This document shows, one piece after another, positions 9,198-17,213 of a stretch of 64,000 nucleotides of DNA (positions are counted from its first letter, which is position 1; each line of letters begins with the position of its first letter). Origin of the DNA: Paracoccus sediminis. Lineage in GTDB: Bacteria > Pseudomonadota > Alphaproteobacteria > Rhodobacterales > Rhodobacteraceae. The stretch spans positions 1-64,000 of the forward strand of contig NZ_FZNM01000003.1 in assembly GCF_900188295.1 (NCBI RefSeq), in the 5' to 3' direction. The notes below the pieces were generated by a model. The model searched no databases, was not told where the DNA came from, and saw only the letters and a program-made list of their open reading frames with translations. The position numbers were made by a program, and so were the translations under genes.

Positions 9198-10363
9198 GGC
9201 CCGGTCCTCTCGGCCGCGACCGCGCGCACCCGGTCGCCCGTCCGGAAAAACGCCCCGGACCGGGCAATGACCTGTTCGCCCGCGGCCAGCCCCTCAATGA
9301 TTTCGCGCCGTCCATCCCACAGCAGGCCTGCACGGATGGGGCGGGTTTCAACGACGTTGTTCCTGACGACCTGAACGCGTTCGCCCTGGCTGTCGGCCAG
9401 AACCGCGCTGGCGGGAACGGTCACGGCCTGTCTCCGGTCGGTGATGATCCAGCCGCTGGCGAACTGGCCGACCCTGATCCCGGCCGAGGAATCGACGGAA
9501 ATGCGCGTGACGCCCAGCCGCGTGACCGGATCGACCGAGGCCGGGACCAGCCGCACCGTCCCCGCAACCGTTCCGATACCGGCCACGGTGATTTCGGCCG
9601 GATCGCCGACGGACAGGCCCGCCAGGGCGGTTTCAATCACCTCGGCCGACATTTCGACCGCGCCATCGGCCAGCAGGGTGAACAGCGGGTCGGCTCCGCC
9701 ACCAGCCATGGCACCCAGTTCAGCGCGGCGGGCAACCACAAGGCCCGCGACCGGGGCAACAATGGCGGCACGATCCAGGTTCAGTTCCGCAATCCGCCGC
9801 GCGGCCTGGGCCTGGGCCAGTGCGGCACGGGCCACCGCCAGCCCGTCCGCAGCCGATGCCGCCTGGGCGCGGGCATTCGCCTCGGATGCGACGGCGTCGT
9901 CCAGCGTGGACTGAGAGGCGGTCCCACCCTCGCGCAGCCGCTGGACGCGCTGCAAGACCGTTCGGGCCTGGGTCAGGGACGCGGTGGCGCTGTCGATGGT
10001 GCTTTGGGCCTGGCCCACGCCCGCCTCGGCCCGCAGATATTCGGCCTGGGCCTGCTCCAGTTGGGCGGACAGCGTTTCGGTGGACAGGCGCGCCAGCACC
10101 TGCCCCTTGGCTACGCTGTCGCCCGCCTCGGCCAGGATCGCGGTGATCTCGTGGCCGGAAACCTGGGGAAAGACCTGCACTTCCCGGCGCGCGACGATGG
10201 TGCCCGACATCGGAACACGGGCCTGAACCGCGGATCGGACGGCGGCTGCGACGGTCACGGACGGCGCCGGCCGGGCCGACGCTTCGGATGCGGCGGCGGG
10301 TTCATTGGCCGAAACGGTCAACGGCAGGATCAGCGCAGCAAGAAGAACGGCAAGAAGTCGCAT
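9194..10363 (-). CDS. RND efflux periplasmic adaptor subunit (HlyD/MFP family)
   Basis: This 389-aa membrane-fusion protein bridges the RND pump to an outer-membrane channel. A signal peptide (MRLLAVLLAALILPLTVSA) is followed by a barrel strand region, a lipoyl-like half (IVARREVQVFPQVSG), a long Ala/Gln-rich coiled-coil hairpin (about residues 95-190), a second lipoyl half (RAAIVAPVAGLVVARR) and a beta-barrel domain. I use the ATG at 10363, which gives a clean signal peptide with GGGA 6 nt upstream; an in-frame ATG at 10378 adds five residues. The gene is cotranscribed with the permease. Confidence 0.9.
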   Translation of the reverse strand: MRLLAVLLAALILPLTVSANEPAAASEASARPAPSVTVAAAVRSAVQARVPMSGTIVARREVQVFPQVSGHEITAILAEAGDSVAKGQVLARLSTETLSAQLEQAQAEYLRAEAGVGQAQSTIDSATASLTQARTVLQRVQRLREGGTASQSTLDDAVASEANARAQAASAADGLAVARAALAQAQAARRIAELNLDRAAIVAPVAGLVVARRAELGAMAGGGADPLFTLLADGAVEMSAEVIETALAGLSVGDPAEITVAGIGTVAGTVRLVPASVDPVTRLGVTRISVDSSAGIRVGQFASGWIITDRRQAVTVPASAVLADSQGERVQVVRNNVVETRPIRAGLLWDGRREIIEGLAAGEQVIARSGAFFRTGDRVRAVAAERTGP

Positions 10364-10445
10364 GGTGCATCCCGACATCCCGATGACCTGACCGGCAACA
10401 TAATCACCCGACCGCCCGGCAACAACGCGTCCTGTTGGCGCAAGG

Positions 10446-11216
10446 TCAGAAGTTGACCGCGACCCCCGGCAGGTTCAGTTCCGCGATCAGGTCGCGCAGT
10501 TCCTGCCGCGCGGCGATGTTGGACATCGACAACTGTTCGGTGCCGATGTCCTTGAGATCGAGCAGCGTCAGCCCACGCGGAAACAGTTCGCGAAAGATGA
10601 CGCGTTCGGAAAAGCCCGGCGCAACGCGGAAACCGATGCGTTTCGACAGCGATTGCAGCGCGCCGCCGACCTTGCGCTTGTTGTGCATGGCCTGTGTGCC
10701 CAATCGGTTGCGCAGCACCAGCCAGTCGATCGGTCCCGCCCCCGCCTGCGCGCGCATCTGCCGCGCGGCCCAGACCATTTCCGCATAGATCGACGGCCCC
10801 AGGATCTTTCCTTCGGGCGACAGCCGGGCCAGCAGGTCGAAATCGACAAAGCTGTCGTTCATCGGCGTTATCAGCGTATCGGCCAGCGTGTGCGCCATCT
10901 GGCTCAGCTTGGTATGCGATCCGGGGCAGTCCAGCAGGATGAAATCGCAGCACGTTTCCAATGCGGTCAGGGCGGGCGTCAGTGGATCGCCCCCGTCGCC
11001 CATGACGCCCATCACGGGCATGGGCAAATCCAGCCCTTCGCGCTGCGCGAAATGGGCCCGGTTTTCCAGATACCGGCCAAAGCTGCGCTGGCGCACGTCC
11101 AGATCCAGCCCGCCGACGCGGTGGCCCATGCGGACCAAGGCCGTCGCCACATGCATCGAGGTGGTGGATTTGCCGCTGCCACCCTTTTCGTTGCCCACAA
11201 CGATGATATGCGCCAC
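10446..11216 (-). CDS. mipZ: Division-plane positioning ATPase MipZ
   Basis: This 256-aa P-loop ATPase of the ParA/MinD superfamily has the deviant Walker A GNEKGGSGKST at residues 8-18, then DLDVRQRSFGRYLENR, diagnostic of MipZ rather than ParA. In Caulobacter and Rhodobacter, MipZ forms gradients from the ParB-origin complexes and inhibits FtsZ polymerisation, placing the septum at mid-cell; this fits the absence of Min genes here. The start is GTG at 11216, preceded by AAGGGG at 7 nt; longer in-frame starts upstream would run through intergenic sequence. It is a single gene divergent from an unknown 94-aa ORF. Confidence 0.9.
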   Translation of the reverse strand: MAHIIVVGNEKGGSGKSTTSMHVATALVRMGHRVGGLDLDVRQRSFGRYLENRAHFAQREGLDLPMPVMGVMGDGGDPLTPALTALETCCDFILLDCPGSHTKLSQMAHTLADTLITPMNDSFVDFDLLARLSPEGKILGPSIYAEMVWAARQMRAQAGAGPIDWLVLRNRLGTQAMHNKRKVGGALQSLSKRIGFRVAPGFSERVIFRELFPRGLTLLDLKDIGTEQLSMSNIAARQELRDLIAELNLPGVAVNF

Positions 11217-11365
11217 ACGCCGCCCCTTGCCGGTCTTCGTTGGCGCGGACCCTAGCCGGGCACCGGGCCAAAGGAAAGCGCCGCCCGTCCGAACGCCAGC
11301 CCGATGATGCAAGAACGCCGCGCAGGGTGCCATCTGCATGATCTGCAAAGATAATCAATCACGAT

Positions 11366-11386
11366 CAAGAAAGTCGATTTTTCTTG
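11366..11386. promoter_or_regulatory. Inverted repeat and possible promoter upstream of the 94-aa ORF
   Basis: CAAGAAA (11366-11372) and TTTCTTG (11380-11386) form a 7-bp inverted repeat in the AT-rich mipZ/94-aa intergenic region. A weak promoter-like pair overlaps its right end: TTGCGC (11384-11389), 17 nt, CCTAAT (11407-11412). It could be an operator or simply AT-rich promoter DNA. Confidence 0.3.
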
Positions 11387-11444
11387 CGCGGCGGGTGGAA
11401 GTTTGGCCTAATGGGCCTCAAGCCGCTTTTGGGAGGAAGCCGCC

Positions 11445-11729
11445 ATGACCCCGAACTTCATCACCGGACTTGCCGTATCCACGCCCACCGCCGTGGCCGA
11501 TCCGCTGGCCTTGTGGATGGACGACCTGCCGGCCGTGCGCCGGAACCTGGGCTTTGCCACCATCGTCATTGGCGCGCGCCAGCAGGCGCAAGGCCCGGTG
11601 CTGCATTATCTGCGCGACGGGCGTGTCTGCATCGACGCAGGCGGTCGCGTGCTGACTGGCCGCAGCGTGACGCCCAAGCCCGCGCCCCGCAGTCTTTGGT
11701 CGCGACTCAGCGGTCGCCACCCCAGCTAG
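11445..11729 (+). CDS. Hypothetical protein, 94 aa
   Basis: I do not recognise this protein. Coding is supported by a strong ribosome site (GGGAGGAAG, about 7 nt before the ATG), a G/C third-position bias like its neighbours, and an upstream promoter-like region. The product is soluble and basic at the C-terminus, with a central segment RRNLGFATIVIGARQQAQ and a tail SVTPKPAPRSLWSRLSGRH. No signal peptide, membrane helix or cysteine pair is seen (one Cys). It overlaps the end of the convergent EamA transporter gene by 4 bp. It could be a Rhodobacterales-specific protein. Confidence 0.6.
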   Translation: MTPNFITGLAVSTPTAVADPLALWMDDLPAVRRNLGFATIVIGARQQAQGPVLHYLRDGRVCIDAGGRVLTGRSVTPKPAPRSLWSRLSGRHPS

Positions 11730-12628
11730 GGCGCAACCCTGTCGGTCCGCAGCAGCAAGGCCAAGGCGCCGAGAATGGCCAGAAGGCCGGGCAAAAGGGG
11801 GGCGCCCGGCCTTTCGGCGCCGAACGCGGCCTCCAGCAGAATGACCCACACCGGCGTCAGATAGGTATAGGCCATCACCTTGGCCGCAGGCAGGCGCAGC
11901 GCGGCATACTGGACCAGCATCGTGGACAAGGCGCTGGCAAAGACCGCCACATAGAAGATGGTGATCCAGACGATCGCGGGCAACGCGCCCCAGGCGGTCC
12001 CCGCCAGCGCCCCCCATCCCCAGACCGCCGTCAGCATCCCGCCCGCGGCCAGCGTCCCGAGAGAGGAGATCACCGGCCCCTCGCCCCGGTTCAGCCGCCG
12101 CACCAGCGGGGTATACAGCGCGTGCAGCGCGCAGCCGGCGAAATAGATCGCCTCGCCACGACCGATCTCCAGCCGGATCAGCGCGGCCGGATCGCCGCGA
12201 AAGATCACCCACAGCGCCCCTGCCCCGCCCAGGGCCAGCGCCGCCGCCAGATGCCCGGTCATGCGTTGGCGCAACAGCAGCCAGCCGAACCCGGCCGCCA
12301 TGATCGGCGTCAGCGTGAACACGGCGCTGGCGGCCACGGCGGGCGCGGTCTTCAGCCCTTCGAACATCAGAACAAAGTATCCCGCGAAGGCGCCTCCCAG
12401 CGCCAGATACCGCCACGGCGCCTCCAGCAGCGCGTGCGGTCTGCCGCGGCCGGGGGCCAGCGCCGCGATCCCGGCCAGCACGCCCGCCGCGATGACGAAC
12501 CGCGCCACCGTGATCGCCGCCGGGTCGATCAGGTTCGCGGTGCGCACCCCCAACGAAAAGGATCCCGCCACGACCGCCGAAAACAGTCCCATCGCGGCAT
12601 GGCCGCGCAGGGCCTCGGATCGGCTCAC
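11726..12628 (-). CDS. EamA/DMT-superfamily transporter
   Basis: This 300-aa inner-membrane protein has about ten predicted helices in two EamA repeats (residues about 10-140 and 150-290), as in RhaT/YdcZ-like drug/metabolite transporters. Substrates of this family range from amino acids to purines and cannot be told here. The start is GTG at 12628, sharing GTGA with the stop of the upstream AhpD-like gene, so the two are translationally coupled. Its 3' end overlaps the convergent 94-aa gene by 4 bp. Confidence 0.85.
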   Translation of the reverse strand: MSRSEALRGHAAMGLFSAVVAGSFSLGVRTANLIDPAAITVARFVIAAGVLAGIAALAPGRGRPHALLEAPWRYLALGGAFAGYFVLMFEGLKTAPAVAASAVFTLTPIMAAGFGWLLLRQRMTGHLAAALALGGAGALWVIFRGDPAALIRLEIGRGEAIYFAGCALHALYTPLVRRLNRGEGPVISSLGTLAAGGMLTAVWGWGALAGTAWGALPAIVWITIFYVAVFASALSTMLVQYAALRLPAAKVMAYTYLTPVWVILLEAAFGAERPGAPLLPGLLAILGALALLLRTDRVAP

Positions 12629-13194
12629 GTCCGGCCAAGCATGTAGAATTCGTCGTTGGCGCGGAAATCCCCGGCATTGGCCATCCGGTTCGACATGCCG
12701 AAGAACGCCGCGATCGCGCCGATGTCCCAGATTTCGTCCGCGTCGAACCCGGCATCGCGCAGCGCCTGATGATCGGCATCGCCGATCCGGTGGGCGGCCA
12801 CCGTGACCTTTTCGGCATAATCCAGCATCGCACGCTGCCGGTCGGTCAGGTCGGCCTTGCGCCAGTTGACCGCGATCTGGTCGGCGATCAGCGGATTCCT
12901 GGCCCGGATACGCAGGATCGCGCCATGGGCCACCACGCAGTACTGGCAGTTGTTGATGCCGCTGACCGCCACCACGATCATCTCGCGCTCGGCCTTGGTC
13001 AGGCCGGTGTCCTTGTCCATCAGTGCCTGGTGATAGGCGAAAAAGGCGCGGAATTCGTCGGGCCGGTGCGCCAGCGCCAGAAAGACGTTCGGCACGAAGC
13101 CGGATTTTTCGGCGACCTGGGCGATGGCCTCGCGCATGTCGTCGGGCAGGGCTTCCAGATCGGGCACGGAAAAGCGGCTGATGGGATGGGTCAT
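12625..13194 (-). CDS. Peroxidase-related AhpD-like protein (carboxymuconolactone decarboxylase family)
   Basis: This 189-aa all-helical protein carries the AhpD-type redox centre C83-Q-Y-C86 followed by H90 (NNCQYCVVAH), placing it in the peroxidase-related (uncharacterised peroxidase / alkylhydroperoxidase) branch of the CMD family. It is expected to reduce peroxides through the CxxC pair, with an unknown reductant. The ATG at 13194 has AGGAGGAA close upstream. It is coupled to the downstream EamA transporter by a 4-bp overlap, so the pair may share a function such as handling a reactive metabolite, but that is conjecture. Confidence 0.87.
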   Translation of the reverse strand: MTHPISRFSVPDLEALPDDMREAIAQVAEKSGFVPNVFLALAHRPDEFRAFFAYHQALMDKDTGLTKAEREMIVVAVSGINNCQYCVVAHGAILRIRARNPLIADQIAVNWRKADLTDRQRAMLDYAEKVTVAAHRIGDADHQALRDAGFDADEIWDIGAIAAFFGMSNRMANAGDFRANDEFYMLGRT

Positions 13195-13244
13195 GGGTTC
13201 CTCCTGCCCGTCACCTTGGCTTGCGCGCGGGCGCAAGAAAAGGG

Positions 13245-14090
13245 TCAGCCGTCGCGCAATGCGGCAAGCGCCGCCTGCACCTTGGGCATGCGGTGCAGGT
13301 CCACATGCGTGACCAGCCACAGCCGCGAATCCCATTCCGGCAAGGACATCACCTCGGCCAGCCCTTCGGCGCGCGACGGGGACAGGGGGCCGATGGCCAG
13401 GCCCGCGCGGATGGCCGCTTCGCGCGCGGCATCGTCGTTGGCGGTCAGCACGACCTGGTCCGGCCGGATCCGGTCGCGCAGCCAGACCATCAGCGGCGCG
13501 TTGCGGGCCTGCGGTCCCGGCAAGGCAAACCGATGGCCCGCGATGTCCGCGACCGGCCCATGCGCCGCGACATAGGCGTGCGCGGCATAGATCGGATGAC
13601 GCACCCGGCCCATCGGGCGGACGACATAATCCGGCTCGGTCGGCTGGCTGCCTGCGCGGATCGCCACATGCGCCTCTCCGGCGTCCAGGCGGAACAGGCG
13701 CACATCGGTGGCATAGTTGATCCGCAGGCTGGGATGCCGGCGCATCAGATCGATCAGCCGCGGCATGACGACATCGGCCAGATCGGGCAGAGAGGTGACG
13801 ACCAGTTCCCCCTCGATCCGGTCGCTGCCGCCCGCGATCTGCGCGGCCAGTTGGGCAAAGCGTTCGTCCGCGTCGCCCGCCACCTTCAGCATCGCCTGCC
13901 CCGATTCCGTCAGCGCGTAACCGCGCGGGTGACGCTGGAACAGCCTGGTCCCCAGCCGGGATTCCAGACTGTCGATGCGGCGGATGACAGTGGCGTGATG
14001 GACACCCAGCGCCTCGGCGGCGCCGCTGACGGTGCCGGTGCGCGCGACCGCTAGGGCAATGCGCAAATCGTCCCAACTGTCGATGCTCAT
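13245..14090 (-). CDS. LysR-family transcriptional regulator
   Basis: This 281-aa regulator has an N-terminal winged helix-turn-helix (about residues 4-62: GAAEALGVHHATVIRRIDSL, then TRLFQRHPRGYALTE) and a periplasmic-binding-like effector domain (about 90-280). It is closest in style to the CbsR/PecT group with an atypical HHATV recognition helix. The ATG at 14090 follows GGAGG at 5 nt; a GTG at 14096 is also in frame. It is divergent from azoR across 99 bp, and LysR regulators usually control the adjacent divergent gene, so azoR is its likely target. Confidence 0.9.
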   Translation of the reverse strand: MSIDSWDDLRIALAVARTGTVSGAAEALGVHHATVIRRIDSLESRLGTRLFQRHPRGYALTESGQAMLKVAGDADERFAQLAAQIAGGSDRIEGELVVTSLPDLADVVMPRLIDLMRRHPSLRINYATDVRLFRLDAGEAHVAIRAGSQPTEPDYVVRPMGRVRHPIYAAHAYVAAHGPVADIAGHRFALPGPQARNAPLMVWLRDRIRPDQVVLTANDDAAREAAIRAGLAIGPLSPSRAEGLAEVMSLPEWDSRLWLVTHVDLHRMPKVQAALAALRDG

Positions 14091-14136
14091 GTGCACCTCC
14101 GCACAGACATTGCGCGTTTATCGCCCTTTCGTTCGC

Positions 14137-14170
14137 TGATGCATAGACCTAAATCCAGAACGACGCATCA
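14137..14170. promoter_or_regulatory. Inverted repeat in the LysR-azoR divergent region
   Basis: TGATGC (14137-14142) and GCATCA (14165-14170) flank 22 bp, ending 19 nt before the azoR ATG. The spacing suits two half-sites for a LysR tetramer, but short repeats like this can occur by chance. Confidence 0.3.
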
Positions 14171-14189
14171 GACCCGAACGGACCCCGCA

Positions 14190-14777
14190 ATGAACATCCT
14201 GCATATCGACAGCGCCATCACCGGCGACGCCTCGGTCTCGCGCAAGCTGACGGCCGATATCGTGGCCAAGCTGACCGACGCCAATCCCGGTGCGACCGTC
14301 ACTCATCGCGACCTGAACGATGGCGTGCCCGCCATCGACAGCGACTGGTTCGCCGCCGTCCGCCTGGCGCCGGAACATCCGACGCCGGAACAACAGGCGC
14401 TGATCGCCACCTCGGACGCCTATCTGGCCGAGGTTCAGGCGGCGGACGTGCTGGTGATCGGCTTGCCCGTCTATAACTTCAACCTGCCTGCGCAGTTGAA
14501 GAACTGGCTGGACCAGATTGCTCGGGCCGGAAAGTCCTTCCGCTATACCGCCGAAGGCCCGGAAGGGCTGTTGACGGGCAAGCGCGCCATCGTCGCCTAC
14601 AGCGCGGCGGGCACGCCCTTCGGGTCCGACTTCGATCATGCCTCGGGCTACCTGCGCTTCATGCTGGGGTTCCTGGGCATTGCGGATGTCGATTTCGTGG
14701 CCGCCGACCGGCTGGCCATGGACCGCGACGCAGGCCTTGCCCGCGCGCAGGACGCGCTGGACAAGCTGGCGGCCTGA
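14190..14777 (+). CDS. azoR: FMN-dependent NADH:azoreductase
   Basis: This 195-aa flavodoxin-like protein begins MNILHIDSAITGDASVSRKL, the FMN phosphate-binding loop of AzoR. It has the conserved VIGLPVYNFNLPAQLKNWLDQIARAGKSF segment (split here by family motifs PVYNFN and WLDQ) that forms the FMN isoalloxazine site and dimer interface. AzoR enzymes are NAD(P)H quinone/azo reductases that protect against thiol and quinone stress. The ATG at 14190 is the family start. It ends with its own terminator and lies divergent from a LysR gene, its likely regulator. Confidence 0.92.
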   Translation: MNILHIDSAITGDASVSRKLTADIVAKLTDANPGATVTHRDLNDGVPAIDSDWFAAVRLAPEHPTPEQQALIATSDAYLAEVQAADVLVIGLPVYNFNLPAQLKNWLDQIARAGKSFRYTAEGPEGLLTGKRAIVAYSAAGTPFGSDFDHASGYLRFMLGFLGIADVDFVAADRLAMDRDAGLARAQDALDKLAA

Positions 14778-14798
14778 TCTGCATTGTTAAAGAGTGTG

Positions 14799-14828
14799 GC
14801 GGCCTGCGTTGACTCGCGGGCCGTTTTT
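14799..14828 (+). terminator. Terminator after azoR
   Basis: A 10-bp stem (14799-14808 with 14815-14824, two G-U pairs) with loop TTGACT is followed by TTTTT (14824-14828). It begins 22 nt after the azoR stop. Confidence 0.7.
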
Positions 14829-14848
14829 GCGTATCAGGCCCCGGATTC

Positions 14849-14922
14849 CCGGAAGGATTGGCCTTCCGGTCCCTGCGCCATCGTGGGGATCGACCCCCGT
14901 CAGCGCGTCGCGCCCACGGGGG
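14849..14922 (+). promoter_or_regulatory. Structured leader upstream of ffh
   Basis: Two hairpins lie between the azoR terminator and ffh: CCGGAAGG/CCTTCCGG (14849-14856 with 14862-14869, loop ATTGG) and CCCCCGT/ACGGGGG (14894-14900 with 14916-14922). Neither carries an adjacent T-run, though TTTT occurs 9 nt after the second. I find no 4.5S RNA signature here. Role unknown. Confidence 0.4.
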
Positions 14923-14954
14923 CCGCACTGTTTTGGACCCAAGGAGGCCCGGCG

Positions 14955-16451
14955 ATGTTCGAGAACCTTTCCGACCGTTTGGGCGGCGTCTTCGACCGGC
15001 TGACCAAGCAGGGCGCCCTGACCGAGGACGACGTGACCGCCGCCATGCGCGAGGTCCGCGTGGCCCTGCTGGAGGCGGACGTGTCGTTGCCGGTCGCGCG
15101 CAACTTCGTCAAGGCCGTCACGTCCAAGGCCACCGGATCCGCCGTCACCAAATCGATCACGCCCGGCCAGCAGGTCGTCAAGATCGTCCATGACGAACTC
15201 ATCAAGACCCTGCAAGGCGATGACGCGCCCGACGCGCTGCGCATCGACAACCCGCCCGCGCCGATCCTGATGGTCGGGCTGCAAGGGTCGGGCAAGACCA
15301 CCACCACCGCAAAGCTGGCCCTGCGCCTGAAGGACCGCGAGAAAAAGCGTGTGCTGATGGCCTCGCTGGACACCAACCGCCCGGCGGCGATGGAGCAGTT
15401 GGCGATCCTGGGCCAGCAGATCGGGGTCGATACCCTGCCCATCGTGCCGGGCCAGACCGCCACGCAGATCGCGAGCCGCGCGAAACAGCAGGCCAGCCTC
15501 GGCGGCTATGACGTGGTGATGCTGGACACCGCCGGACGTCTGCACATCGATCAGACGCTGATGGACGAGGTTCAGGCCGTCCGCGACATAGCAGGGCCGC
15601 GCGAGACCCTGCTGGTGGTCGATGGCCTGACCGGCCAGGACGCGGTGAACGTCGCGACCGAGTTCGACGGCAAGGTCGGCATCAGCGGCGTCGTGCTGAC
15701 CCGGATGGACGGCGACGGACGCGGCGGCGCGGCGCTGTCGATGCGCGCCGTTACCGGCAAGCCGATTCGTTTCGTCGGGCTTGGCGAAAAGATGGACGCG
15801 CTGGAAGCCTTTGACGCCGGGCGCGTCGCGGGCCGGATCCTCGGCATGGGCGACATCGTGGCCCTGGTGGAAAAGGCCCAGCAGGTGCTGGAGGTCGAGC
15901 AGGCCGAACGCATGATGAAGCGGTTCCAGAAGGGGCTGTTCAACATGAACGACCTGCGGGGCCAGCTGGAACAGATGCAGAAGATGGGCGGAATGCAGTC
16001 CATCATGGGCATGATGCCCGGAATGGCCAAGATGGCCAAGCAGGCCGAGGCCGCAGGCATGGACGACACGGCCATCACCCGCCAGATCGCCCTGATAAAT
16101 TCCATGACGAAAAAGGAACGCGCCAATCCCGACATGCTGCAAGCCAGCCGCAAGAAACGGATCGCCGCAGGCGCGGGCATGGACGTGTCGGACCTGAACA
16201 AGCTGCTGAAGATGCAGAAGCAGATGGCCGACACGATGAAAAAGCTGGGCAAGATGGGCAAGGGCGGGATGCTGAAACAGGCCATGCGCGCCATGACCGG
16301 CAAGGGCGGCGGGCTGCCCGACATGGAAAACTTCGATCCCGCCAAGATGGCCGAAGCCCAGAAGATGTTGCAGGATCCGCGCGGCCTTGGCGGCCAGTTG
16401 GGCAAGGCCGGCCTGCCGGGCGGGCTGTCGGGCCTGTTCGGGAAGAAGTGA
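14955..16451 (+). CDS. ffh: Signal recognition particle protein Ffh
   Basis: This 498-aa GTPase binds 4.5S RNA and signal sequences to target nascent membrane proteins to FtsY and SecYEG. Domains in order: N (about 1-90), G with P-loop GLQGSGKTTT (from residue 108), DTAGR and TRMDGDGRGGA, and a Met-rich M domain (about 300-498) with repeated MGMMPGM and MKKLGKMGKGG segments ending in GLSGLFGKK. The ATG at 14955 has AAGGAGG 7 nt upstream. It is the first gene of a run with a chorismate mutase and the rpsP operon. Confidence 0.97.
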   Translation: MFENLSDRLGGVFDRLTKQGALTEDDVTAAMREVRVALLEADVSLPVARNFVKAVTSKATGSAVTKSITPGQQVVKIVHDELIKTLQGDDAPDALRIDNPPAPILMVGLQGSGKTTTTAKLALRLKDREKKRVLMASLDTNRPAAMEQLAILGQQIGVDTLPIVPGQTATQIASRAKQQASLGGYDVVMLDTAGRLHIDQTLMDEVQAVRDIAGPRETLLVVDGLTGQDAVNVATEFDGKVGISGVVLTRMDGDGRGGAALSMRAVTGKPIRFVGLGEKMDALEAFDAGRVAGRILGMGDIVALVEKAQQVLEVEQAERMMKRFQKGLFNMNDLRGQLEQMQKMGGMQSIMGMMPGMAKMAKQAEAAGMDDTAITRQIALINSMTKKERANPDMLQASRKKRIAAGAGMDVSDLNKLLKMQKQMADTMKKLGKMGKGGMLKQAMRAMTGKGGGLPDMENFDPAKMAEAQKMLQDPRGLGGQLGKAGLPGGLSGLFGKK

Positions 16452-16768
16452 TGGACGCCCCCACCGATAACGCGACCGATCCCGTCGCCCGCGCCGCCGC
16501 CCTGTTGCGCGACCACCGCGCCAGCATCGACCGGCTGGACGCGATCCTGGTCTATACGCTGGCCGAACGCTTCAAGCACACCCAATCCGTCGGCCGCCTC
16601 AAGGCCGAACACGATCTTCCGCCGTCCGATCCCGCCCGCGAAGCGCAGCAGATCGAACGGCTGGAACGCCTCGCGCGCGAGGCCGACCTGGACCCGGAAT
16701 TCGCGCGCAAATTCCTGAACTTCGTGATCGCCGAAGTGATCCGGCACCACGAAACCTTCCAATCCTAG
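16451..16768 (+). CDS. Chorismate mutase, AroQ type (first of two in the window)
   Basis: This 105-aa all-helical AroQ-fold protein should convert chorismate to prephenate for Phe/Tyr synthesis. Signature residues are the N-terminal Arg in [13 protein letters not shown], Lys in VGRLKAEH, and the C-terminal [14 protein letters not shown]. Its ATG shares one base with the ffh stop (TGATG), so it is read from the ffh message. This ffh-chorismate mutase-rpsP order recurs in Rhodobacterales. A second AroQ protein is at 54580-54879; the two differ a good deal, and one may be specialised. Confidence 0.85.
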   Translation: MDAPTDNATDPVARAAALLRDHRASIDRLDAILVYTLAERFKHTQSVGRLKAEHDLPPSDPAREAQQIERLERLAREADLDPEFARKFLNFVIAEVIRHHETFQS

Positions 16769-16808
16769 GGGCATTGCCCCACCACGCCATTCTGCAAGGA
16801 GAAACCCA

Positions 16809-17165
16809 ATGGCAACGAAAATCCGTCTGGCCCGTGGCGGCAGCAAGAAGCGCCCGCATTACGCCATCGTCGTGTCCGATTCCCGAATGCCGCGCGACGG
16901 TCGCTTTCTGGAAAAGCTGGGCACCTACAACCCGCTGCTGGCCAAGGACAGCGAGGACCGCATCACGCTGGACTTGGACCGCGCCAAGCACTGGCTGGAC
17001 CAGGGCGCCCAGCCGACCGACCGCGTGGCCCGCTTCCTGGAAGCCGCCGGCGTTCGTGAAAAGGCCACCCGCGCCAACATGAAAAAGGCCGAGCCGGGCA
17101 AGAAGGCCAAAGCCCGCGCCACCGAAAAGGCCGCGAAAGCCGCCGCCCCGGCCGAGGCCGAATAA
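16809..17165 (+). CDS. rpsP: 30S ribosomal protein S16
   Basis: This 118-aa ribosomal protein starts [18 protein letters not shown], the S16 signature, and has an added Lys/Ala-rich C-terminal tail (about residues 90-118) common in alphaproteobacteria. S16 binds 16S rRNA helices early in 30S assembly. It heads the canonical rpsP-rimM-trmD-rplS order. A strong terminator-like hairpin in the 48-nt gap to rimM probably reduces transcription into the two low-abundance enzyme genes. Confidence 0.98.
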   Translation: MATKIRLARGGSKKRPHYAIVVSDSRMPRDGRFLEKLGTYNPLLAKDSEDRITLDLDRAKHWLDQGAQPTDRVARFLEAAGVREKATRANMKKAEPGKKAKARATEKAAKAAAPAEAE

Positions 17166-17172
17166 TCCGGAC

Positions 17173-17195
17173 GGGCGGGGGCGACCCCGCCCTTT
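17173..17195 (+). terminator. Intra-operon terminator or attenuator between rpsP and rimM
   Basis: A perfect 8-bp GC stem (17173-17180 with 17185-17192) is closed by a GCGA (GNRA) tetraloop and followed by TTTGCCTTT. It begins 8 nt after the rpsP stop and ends 19 nt before the rimM ATG, so it lies inside an operon rather than at its end. Confidence 0.65.
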
Positions 17196-17213
17196 GCCTT
17201 TCACGGGGGCCGC

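Noticed and set aside
7149..9374. 741-codon open frame opposite the RND permease
   Set aside because: Antisense shadow; no domain, no ribosome site.
14778..14954. 4.5S SRP RNA gene upstream of ffh
   Set aside because: The conserved apical GGTCAGGTCCGGAAGGAAGCA type sequence is missing; only CCGGAAGG occurs, within a short perfect hairpin.
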